A stretch of 64,000 nucleotides of DNA from Cohaesibacter intestini (lineage in GTDB: Bacteria; Pseudomonadota; Alphaproteobacteria; Rhizobiales; Cohaesibacteraceae). The notes below the pieces were generated by a model. It saw only the letters and a program-made list of their open reading frames with translations. It was not told the origin of the DNA and searched no databases. Within the stretch, counting starts at the first letter, position 1, and every line of letters begins with the position of its first letter. The stretch lies in NCBI RefSeq assembly GCF_003324485.1, contig NZ_QODK01000005.1:186001-250000 (forward strand), given 5' to 3'. Below, piece after piece: positions 57,577 through 64,000 of the stretch. The translations under genes and the position numbers were made by a program.

Positions 57577-58266
57577 CTATTTTTGGCCATACCAGGCATT
57601 TTTGCCGTGTTTGCGCTGATAGTGATAATCAAGCACATAATCTTCCAACGACTGCAAAGGGTTGGAGATGGTGGCCGAAATGGTGGCCATATGGGCGATC
57701 TCCTCAAGGATCACAGCATTGCGCACCGATTCATCCGCATCCGCGCCCCATGCAAACGGTCCATGACCTGCCAGCAGAACCATCGGCACCGCCACCGGAT
57801 CGAGGCCTTCAAAGCGCCTTACGATCGCTTCACCCGTCGCTCCTTCATAATCCCGCTCCACCTCTTGAGGGCTGAGCGGCGCCGTGCAAGGAACAGAGCC
57901 CGCGCAATAATCTGCCTGTGTCGTGCCAAGACAAGGGATCGACCGCCGGGCTTGTGCCCACGCGACAGCATGGCGCGAATGGGTGTGACTGACGCCACCA
58001 ATTGTCGGGAAAGCCTTGTAAAGCACTGTGTGGGTGCGGGTATCCGAGGACGGTTTCTTGTCACCCCAGACGACCTTGTTGTCGAGATCAACCACCACCA
58101 TGTCATCGGCGGTCATCACTTCATAAGGCACGCCGGATGGCTTGATAACCACCAACCCCGCCTCGCGGTCAATGCCTGAGACATTGCCCCATGTATAGAG
58201 CACAACCCCGCGTCGATTAAGCTCGATATTGGCTTCAAAAACCTGCTGTCGCAGTTCAAGCAACAT
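57577..58266 (-). CDS. araD: L-ribulose-5-phosphate 4-epimerase
   Basis: 229-residue class II aldolase-fold epimerase completing arabinose entry into the pentose phosphate pathway. YTWGNVSGIDRE, VSHTHSRHAVAWAQ (zinc histidines) and LLAGHGPFAWG are diagnostic. ATG at 58266 follows GGGAGG, which decides against the longer frame from 58272. It heads the araDA unit. Confidence 0.95.
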   Translation of the reverse strand: MLLELRQQVFEANIELNRRGVVLYTWGNVSGIDREAGLVVIKPSGVPYEVMTADDMVVVDLDNKVVWGDKKPSSDTRTHTVLYKAFPTIGGVSHTHSRHAVAWAQARRSIPCLGTTQADYCAGSVPCTAPLSPQEVERDYEGATGEAIVRRFEGLDPVAVPMVLLAGHGPFAWGADADESVRNAVILEEIAHMATISATISNPLQSLEDYVLDYHYQRKHGKNAWYGQK

Positions 58267-58640
58267 GGGCAACCTCCCTCACCATCAACGCCCGAACGAC
58301 AGGCCAGCTCTGCCCCGTTCCGGCGGATTTCTCAAAAGCCTCCTAAGGACAAGCCGAGCGGCTTGCCTCCGGACGCACTCCTCTGGTGAGAGTCTGGGCC
58401 GAAGCAATCGTCACCGCTAGAGGCTATACCGCCAATTATATGGATGATCCTGCCGTTCAAATTTGTGCCAATACTGGATGAAATCCAACTGCCGCCAGCA
58501 TCGGCGAACCACATCATTACATGGCCTTTTCGCCTGCGCTTACAACAAAGAAAAGGGCAGACCAAAGGTCCACCCTTTCCAGTGTCAGTTCCTGCTCGAT
58601 GTAAAACCAAGTTCAAGAAGGACCTGCATTCAACGGCGCA
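58267..58640. other. Intergenic region between araD and gguB
   Basis: 374 bases without a convincing gene. It should contain the araDA promoter. The only clear structure is the gguB terminator at 58552-58578. Confidence 0.6.
58552..58578 (-). terminator. Terminator of the chvE-gguAB operon
   Basis: AAAGGGCAGACC/GGTCCACCCTT forms a stem with small internal mismatches. On the minus strand it is followed by TTTTCTTTGTTG. Confidence 0.75.
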
Positions 58641-59858
58641 TCACTGAGCCTTGTTCTTGTTGTAGACATCGAAGATCACGGCGGCGAGCAGCACCAGCCC
58701 CTTGATGACCTGCTGGTAGTCGATCCCGATCGACATAATCGACATGCCATTGTTCATCACGCCCATCAGGAACGCGCCGATGATCGCCCCGGTCACCGTA
58801 CCGACACCACCCGAAAGAGAGGCCCCACCGACAACCACGGCAGCGATCACATCAAGCTCGAAGGTGAAGCCGGCCTTAGGCGTCGCGGTATTGAGGCGAG
58901 CCGCAAAGACCAGCCCGGCAAAGGCCGACAACAGCCCCATATTGGCAAAGGCCAGGAAGGTCAGTCGCTCGGTTTTGACCCCGGACAGTTTGGCAGCTTT
59001 TTCGTTGCCGCCAAGTGCATAGATCCGACGACCAATGGTGGTCCGCGACGTCACAAAGGTATAAATTCCCATCAGCAGTGCCATGACGATCAGCACGTTG
59101 GGATAGCCCTTATAGCCCGCCATCAGGTAGGACAGATAGGAAATGGCAAAGACGATCAGACCATTTTTGACCACGAAGAAGGAGAATGGTTCCTCCACCG
59201 TACCATGCTTCTGCTGTTGCTTGCGTGCCTTGATATTGACATAGAGCAGCGCCGCACTGACGGCCAGACCAAGCGCAATAGTCAGGATATGCGGACGACC
59301 CGAACCAAACAGATCGGGAATGAATCCCGAGCTGAGTTTCTGGAACGCCACCGGAAATGGCCCGATGGACTGCCCTTCAAGCAGGGCCAGCGTCAGTCCG
59401 CGAAAAACCAACATGCCCGCCAAGGTCACAATGAAGGCCGGGATCTTATAATAAGCCACCCAGAAGCCCTGCAAGCAACCAATGACCACTCCGACCGCCA
59501 GACAGACCACAATGGTCACAGCAGCATTGATCTCGTAATTGACGATCATCACCGCCGCCAGCGCGCCGATGAAACCAACCACCGAGCCGACCGACAGGTC
59601 AATATGACCGGCCACAATGATCAGCAACATGCCGACAGCCATAATGACCACATAGGAGTTCTGCAAAATCAGGTTGGTCAGATTGAGCGGCCGCATGAGA
59701 ATGCCGCCAGTCATGACCTGAAAGAAGATCATCACGACGACCAGCGCCAACAACAGACCGTATTCGCGCATGTTGGCCTTGAAATATTTAGCGATTCCAG
59801 TGGTTTCGCCTTCGGAAGGCTCTTGCGAACCAACGGCGGGTTTTGCCATTTTACTCAT
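58641..59858 (-). CDS. gguB: Multiple monosaccharide ABC transporter permease GguB/MmsB
   Basis: 405-residue inner-membrane permease with about ten helices. The N-terminal cytoplasmic stretch MSKMAKPAVGSQEPSEGE precedes helix 1. IVAGHIDLSVGSVVGFIGA and VGGASLSGGVGTVTGAIIGA are typical of RbsC-like permeases. ATG at 59858 follows GGTGAG; GTG at 59870 is an alternative. It lies directly downstream of gguA. Confidence 0.95.
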   Translation of the reverse strand: MSKMAKPAVGSQEPSEGETTGIAKYFKANMREYGLLLALVVVMIFFQVMTGGILMRPLNLTNLILQNSYVVIMAVGMLLIIVAGHIDLSVGSVVGFIGALAAVMIVNYEINAAVTIVVCLAVGVVIGCLQGFWVAYYKIPAFIVTLAGMLVFRGLTLALLEGQSIGPFPVAFQKLSSGFIPDLFGSGRPHILTIALGLAVSAALLYVNIKARKQQQKHGTVEEPFSFFVVKNGLIVFAISYLSYLMAGYKGYPNVLIVMALLMGIYTFVTSRTTIGRRIYALGGNEKAAKLSGVKTERLTFLAFANMGLLSAFAGLVFAARLNTATPKAGFTFELDVIAAVVVGGASLSGGVGTVTGAIIGAFLMGVMNNGMSIMSIGIDYQQVIKGLVLLAAVIFDVYNKNKAQ

Positions 59859-59869
59859 TGTCTCACCCA

Positions 59870-61396
59870 CTATTCCTGTGTCTTGATGATCATTCGCATG
59901 ATCTTTTCTTGGCTCGCTTCGGCGGCAGGCAGCTCACCCACCATGCGGCCCTCATTCATGACGTAAATCCGGTCACACATACCCAGCAACTCCGGCATTT
60001 CCGACGAGATGAAAATGATTCCTTTCCCCTCTTCGGCCAGTTGATTGATGATGGTGTAGATTTCGAACTTGGCGTTGACGTCGATGCCGCGAGTTGGCTC
60101 ATCAAGGATCAGCACATCCGGCTGGGAAAACAGCCATTTGCTGAGCACCACCTTCTGCTGATTGCCACCCGACAGATTGACGACATTCTGCTGCAGGTCC
60201 TTGCAGCGAATGTTGAGTTTCTCGCGATAGTCCGCACCGACCAGCGTCTCTTTGTTTTCATCCAGCACCATGCTGCTCGACACGTCATCGAGATTGGCCA
60301 GGGTAATGTTGGTACGAATGGAGTTTTCCAGCACCAGACCATATTGCTTGCGGTCTTCGGTCACATAGGCAACCCCCTGATCCACCGCCTTGTCGATGGT
60401 GCTCAGGTCAACCGCCTGACCGCGCAAACTGACGTCGCCGCGGATATTCTTGCCATAGGAGCGGCCAAACAGGCTCATCGCCAGCTCGGTTCGCCCGGCC
60501 CCCATCAATCCGGCAATACCGACAATCTCGCCCGCCTTCACATGCAGCGAGACATCCTTGATGAAGTGATAGTCGGCACGGATCTGGTGATCGACATTCC
60601 AGTTATTCACTTCGAGCAGGGTTTCACCGATCATCGCATCACGCTGCGGGAAACGATTGGTCAGCGATCGACCAACCATGTCACGAATGATGGCATTTTC
60701 CATTTCTTCCGACTTGTCACAATCAAGCGTACTGACCGTCTGGCCATCGCGCAAAACGGTGATTTTGTCGGCGACCTTCACCACTTCATTGAGTTTGTGC
60801 GAAATCAGAATCGAGGAAATACCCTGGCGTTTGAACTCCAACAGCAGTTCCAGCAAGGCATCCGAGTCGCTTTCATTCAGCGACGAGGTCGGCTCATCCA
60901 GGATGAGCAGCTTGACCTGTTTTGACAGGGCCTTGGCGATCTCCACCAATTGCTGTTTGCCCACGCCCAGATTGGTAATCAGGGATCCGGTTGGCTCATC
61001 CAGCCCGACCTTTTTGAGCAACTCTGCAGAGCGCGTATGCGCCGTCGGCCAGTCGATGATGCCATATTTGGAAGGCTCATTGCCCAGAAAGATGTTTTCG
61101 GCAATTGACAGCAGCGGCACCAGTGCCAGCTCCTGATGAATGATGATGATGCCTTTTTCTTCACTGTCGACAATGCCATTGAATTGCTGCACGTCGCCGC
61201 GATAGATGATATCGCCCTCATAGGATCCGTAAGGATAGACGCCGCTCAGCACCTTCATCAGCGTGGATTTTCCCGCGCCGTTTTCACCAACGAGGGCATG
61301 AATTTCCGCTTCAGAGACGGTGAGATTGACATCGCTTAGCGCCTTCACACCAGGGAAGGTCTTTGTGATGTCACGCATTTCCAGAATGGTAGTCAT
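59870..61396 (-). CDS. gguA: Multiple monosaccharide ABC transporter ATPase GguA/MmsA
   Basis: 508-residue tandem ATPase of the RbsA/XylG type. The first half has GENGAGKST and [15 protein letters not shown]; the second has the degenerate [16 protein letters not shown] loop and [15 protein letters not shown]. The start at 61396 follows AGAGG. Works with ChvE and GguB for arabinose, galactose, glucose and related sugars. Confidence 0.96.
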   Translation of the reverse strand: MTTILEMRDITKTFPGVKALSDVNLTVSEAEIHALVGENGAGKSTLMKVLSGVYPYGSYEGDIIYRGDVQQFNGIVDSEEKGIIIIHQELALVPLLSIAENIFLGNEPSKYGIIDWPTAHTRSAELLKKVGLDEPTGSLITNLGVGKQQLVEIAKALSKQVKLLILDEPTSSLNESDSDALLELLLEFKRQGISSILISHKLNEVVKVADKITVLRDGQTVSTLDCDKSEEMENAIIRDMVGRSLTNRFPQRDAMIGETLLEVNNWNVDHQIRADYHFIKDVSLHVKAGEIVGIAGLMGAGRTELAMSLFGRSYGKNIRGDVSLRGQAVDLSTIDKAVDQGVAYVTEDRKQYGLVLENSIRTNITLANLDDVSSSMVLDENKETLVGADYREKLNIRCKDLQQNVVNLSGGNQQKVVLSKWLFSQPDVLILDEPTRGIDVNAKFEIYTIINQLAEEGKGIIFISSEMPELLGMCDRIYVMNEGRMVGELPAAEASQEKIMRMIIKTQE

Positions 61397-61493
61397 ATCA
61401 GCCTCTGGGAGACAGTTCTGGTTTGAGAAAAGCCGCTTTTCACGGCGCAGGTGAGCGGTGGCGGTCAGGCCGCCACCGACCCCTTGGGAGGAC

Positions 61494-62573
61494 CTATTTG
61501 ATCTGGTCCATTTTGTAGTAGCCGGAGCCAATCAGGATTTCTTCCCAATTGCTGCGGTTCACGTCGACTGGTTTCAGCAGGTAGGACGGAACAACTTTCA
61601 CACCATTGTCATAGGTTTTGGTGTCGTTGATTTCCGGCTCGCCACCCTTCAACAGAGCTTCAACCATGCCCACGGTCACACGGGCCAACTCACGGGTATC
61701 CTTGAAGACGGTGGAATATTGCTCATTCGCCAGCATGGACTTGATGGATGGAACTTCTGCATCCTGACCGGTAACGATCGGCATTTTCATGTCGCCGGAG
61801 CCATAGCCAACGCCTTTGAGCGAAGACAGAATGCCGATGGACAGGCCGTCATATGGAGACAGCACGCCGTCGATGCGCTTGTCGGTGTAGAAAGCCGACA
61901 GCAGGTTGTCCATGCGGGCCTGAGCCACAGAGCCGTCCCAACGCAGGGTGCCGACTTTATCCATGCCAAACTGACCGGACTGTACAACAAGTTTGCCTTC
62001 ATCGATCAGCGGCTGCAGAACCGACATGGCACCATTATAGAAGAAATAGGCGTTGTTGTCGTCTGGTGAGCCACCGAACAGCTCGATATTCAGCGGCCCT
62101 TTGGCATTGGCAACATCCAGACCCTCGACAAGAGAGCTGGCCTGAATAACACCAACCTGGAAGTTGTCGAAGGTGGCATAATAGTCGACATTGCCGGAAT
62201 CGCGGATCAGGCGATCATAGGCAATAACCTTGATGCCGGATTCAGCGGCCAGATCAAGCGCGGCCGACAGGGTGGTGCCGTCGATTGCAGCAATCACAAG
62301 CGCGTCGACCCCCTTCAGGATCATGGTTTCAACCTGACGCAGCTGGTTAGCAATATCATCTTCTGCATATTGCAGATCGGTTTTGTAACCGGCCTTTTCA
62401 AACTGCTCGACCATCGAATGGCCGTCAGAAATCCAACGCGCTGAAGATTGGGTCGGCATGGCGATACCGACAAAGCCGTCGGCGGCGATGGTCGGCGCAC
62501 CGGACAGAGACAATCCTGCTGCCAAAGCCATGGCACCGACACTCAAGCTTTTAAGAAACTTTGCAAATCCCAT
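61494..62573 (-). CDS. chvE: Sugar-binding protein ChvE
   Basis: 359-residue periplasmic binding protein. The signal peptide is about 1-30 ([12 protein letters not shown]), followed by [19 protein letters not shown], typical of Chv[22 protein letters not shown] and [12 protein letters not shown] are ligand-pocket regions. GGGAGG precedes ATG at 62573. In Agrobacterium, ChvE binds arabinose, galactose and others. Here it lies next to ara genes, so arabinose uptake is likely. Confidence 0.95.
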   Translation of the reverse strand: MGFAKFLKSLSVGAMALAAGLSLSGAPTIAADGFVGIAMPTQSSARWISDGHSMVEQFEKAGYKTDLQYAEDDIANQLRQVETMILKGVDALVIAAIDGTTLSAALDLAAESGIKVIAYDRLIRDSGNVDYYATFDNFQVGVIQASSLVEGLDVANAKGPLNIELFGGSPDDNNAYFFYNGAMSVLQPLIDEGKLVVQSGQFGMDKVGTLRWDGSVAQARMDNLLSAFYTDKRIDGVLSPYDGLSIGILSSLKGVGYGSGDMKMPIVTGQDAEVPSIKSMLANEQYSTVFKDTRELARVTVGMVEALLKGGEPEINDTKTYDNGVKVVPSYLLKPVDVNRSNWEEILIGSGYYKMDQIK

Positions 62574-63079
62574 TATGAGATCCTCCCAAGGAAACGCACC
62601 CAAAGGGCTGTCATGATTTTGCTCCACCGGCTGATCCGGCAAAGCGAAGAGAATTGACAAAGGGAAAAGCTGCACGATTAGCGCGACAAAGATCGTTCGG
62701 AGGATGCGTCCACTGCATCATCCGCAAAGCCGCATGACGCAATGTCATTCGGACACAACCATCTAATAAATCGCTTAAAACTCCCGTTTTGAGCTTTCAG
62801 TGCTGTCGAAAGCTCAACTTCTCCCTATATCCTCCGCCTGCCATTGTGGGGCAATGGCGATAGGAAGGAAGAAATCATACGGTCAAAAACATGGATGATT
62901 TTGCTTTTCTCACACTTTCTACACCGAAAGATCCATCTTGAACTTATGGCATAAGTTGAGCAAGCCAGCCGGAAAAGCGGCAGCTTCTCAGCCAACCAAA
63001 CGGCACAGACCTAACCAAAAACGCGTAAAAAACATGGATGAAAGAGGGATACAGTCGGGATCGACGGCCTTGTTAGACC
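62574..63079. other. Intergenic region upstream of chvE
   Basis: 506 bases without a convincing gene. It should carry the chvE promoter. It contains the perfect 17-base palindrome at 62941-62957 and two copies of AAAAACATGGATGA at 62885-62898 and 63028-63041. Confidence 0.65.
62941..62957. promoter_or_regulatory. Perfect palindrome, candidate operator
   Basis: AACTTATG-G-CATAAGTT, eight-base arms with a one-base centre. It lies between gntR and chvE and could bind the neighbouring GntR regulator or another sugar regulator. Confidence 0.55.
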
Positions 63080-63811
63080 CTATTGCATAGCGTCTTTAGC
63101 CTGCAAAATGATCCGCTGCATCGCCTCTTCAGCCCTGTGTGGTTGACCCGAACAGATGGCATTGAGCAAAGATGCATAGTCCGCACGCCCTTGATGCAGT
63201 TGATCGGAGGGATGGGAGATGGCCAACGGATCACGAGGTTCGTTGCGCAAATAAACCGAAAAAAGGGCAGTCTGGACCATATCACCCAGCGACGACAAAA
63301 ACCGGTTGCCCGACAGATGCAGGATAGCTGTGTGGAACGCCACGTTGGCCTTGGCAAAAGCCAATGGCTCCTGCGCCAGAAACATTGCCTCGGCAAGGCG
63401 GGTCAAATGCAATTTCTGGATATCATCGGACCGCTCTGCCACGTGGCTGGCGGCGGCCGGCTCGAAAATCAATCTGATTTCGAACAATTCTTCAAGAAAC
63501 GGTCCGGGTTTACGCAGGGAGGCGTGCCATCGCAACACATCAGGATCAAACATCGACCAGTCGGCCGCAGGTCGCACCCGCGTTCCCACTTTGGCTTTCG
63601 ATTGTAACAATCCCTTGCCAACAAGGGTTTTTTTAGCCTCCCGAATGACCGTTCGGGAGACACCAAACATTTCTTCCAGATCCGGATCCAGCGGGATCAT
63701 TGTCCCCTCGGCGTAATCGCCGCAGACAATTGCAATTCCTAGCTGGTCAACAACCTTGCTGGTGTTGCTGAAGGCCTGTTGGGGGGTCCCGGCAGCTGTT
63801 GCAAAACTCAT
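63080..63811 (-). CDS. GntR/FadR-family regulator
   Basis: 243 residues with an N-terminal winged helix (IPLDPDLEEMFGVSRTVIREAKK... KGLLQSKAKVGTRVRP) and a C-terminal helical FadR (FCD) ligand domain. In the FCD domain, the histidines of FHTAILHLSGN are the usual metal-site position. ATG at 63811 lies two bases after the stop of the permease gene upstream, so it is the last gene of that operon. Likely controls the sugar or sugar-acid transport operon beyond the window end. Confidence 0.87.
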   Translation of the reverse strand: MSFATAAGTPQQAFSNTSKVVDQLGIAIVCGDYAEGTMIPLDPDLEEMFGVSRTVIREAKKTLVGKGLLQSKAKVGTRVRPAADWSMFDPDVLRWHASLRKPGPFLEELFEIRLIFEPAAASHVAERSDDIQKLHLTRLAEAMFLAQEPLAFAKANVAFHTAILHLSGNRFLSSLGDMVQTALFSVYLRNEPRDPLAISHPSDQLHQGRADYASLLNAICSGQPHRAEEAMQRIILQAKDAMQ

Positions 63812-63813
63812 GA

Positions 63814-64000
63814 TCAGGTCGCGAATTTTGTTGCCGGTCTTTTTCGAACTGTCGTTGCCCAACCCAAGCCTTTCTGCAACATAATAAAGGTGAAGAGCAG
63901 AATGCCTATCACAATCTTGGTCCACCAGCTCGACAGGGTTCCGTCGAAGACGATGTAGGTCTGAATCAGGCCCATGATGAGGATACCAAAGAATGTCCCG
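63814..64000 (-). CDS. C-terminal end of a YjfF/RbsC-type sugar permease, cut by the window end
   Basis: 61 codons are visible, reading GTFFGILIMGLIQTYIVFDG, then TLSSWWTKIVIGILLFTFI and a basic tail. This is the last part of an RbsC-like permease; the segment with FDGTLSSWWTKI resembles YjfF of the galactofuranose transporter. The stop is at 63816-63814. The rest of the gene lies outside. Confidence 0.75.
   Translation of the reverse strand, partial: GTFFGILIMGLIQTYIVFDGTLSSWWTKIVIGILLFTFIMLQKGLGWATTVRKRPATKFAT

Noticed and set aside
62885-63041. Two copies of AAAAACATGGATGA as a possible insertion duplication
   Set aside because: Only 14 bases, no inverted ends or transposase remnants between them. 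Listed only as part of the intergenic region.

Overview
This window reads as one stretch of a chromosome or large replicon from a nitrogen-fixing proteobacterium. It is most likely an alphaproteobacterium of the Hyphomicrobiales type: the chvE-gguA-gguB sugar transporter, the NirA/CysJ-like nitrite reductase pair and the polyol dehydrogenase/xylulokinase pair are typical of that group. The taxonomic call is inference. No rRNA, tRNA, integrase or insertion sequence was recognised.

Layout. (1) 1-3931: the 3' end of a polyol (mannitol-type) dehydrogenase gene, xylB and a convergent AraC-type regulator. (2) 4059-35027: a compact nitrogen-fixation island. Minus-strand operons are iscA-nifU-nifS-nifV-nifW-nifZ-nifM; nifE-nifN-nifX-(nifX-associated)-(CCE_0567-like)-fdxB; nifH-nifD-nifK-nifT-fdx-nafY-(DUF6129-like)-(unknown); nifB-fdxN-fprA-fdxD-(FeSII/Shethna)-nifQ; and nifL-like-nifA. 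Plus-strand units are a SIR2-like gene with a phnA/yjdM gene, and rnfABCDGEH. Six sigma-54 (-24/-12) promoters are readable, for iscA, nifE, nifH, the SIR2-like gene, nifB and rnfA. Each has a TGT-N10-ACA NifA upstream activator sequence. (3) 35037-41835: a nitrite/cyanate assimilation cluster with a CysJ-like flavoprotein, a NirA-type nitrite reductase, cyanase, a fused PP2C phosphatase/Ser-Thr kinase with a membrane anchor, and a formate/nitrite channel. (4) 42340-46474: an ArsR-type regulator with two small dimeric alpha-beta barrel genes, then a membrane histidine kinase and a single-domain response regulator. (5) 46538-64000: sugar uptake and catabolism. This holds a glucose/mannose-type ABC transporter with aldose epimerase and a LacI regulator, the araB/araC/araA/araD arabinose genes, chvE-gguA-gguB, a GntR regulator and the last 61 codons of another sugar permease.

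How it works together. Nif proteins make and mature Mo-nitrogenase. NifB, NifEN, NifQ, NifV, NifX and NafY build and carry FeMo-cofactor; IscA, NifU and NifS supply Fe-S clusters; NifW, NifZ, NifM and NifT mature the proteins. Rnf plus five ferredoxins can deliver low-potential electrons. A FeSII-like ferredoxin and a flavodiiron protein probably guard against oxygen. The gene order resembles the gammaproteobacterial (Pseudomonas stutzeri/Azotobacter) nif islands, including nifL-nifA next to rnf.

The most unusual point is the regulator pair. The NifL-like protein is only 292 residues, has no PAS domains and carries a Cys/His-rich insert. Its partner NifA lacks the CxxxxC linker of the oxygen-sensitive alphaproteobacterial NifA type. 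How oxygen status reaches nif transcription here is therefore unclear.
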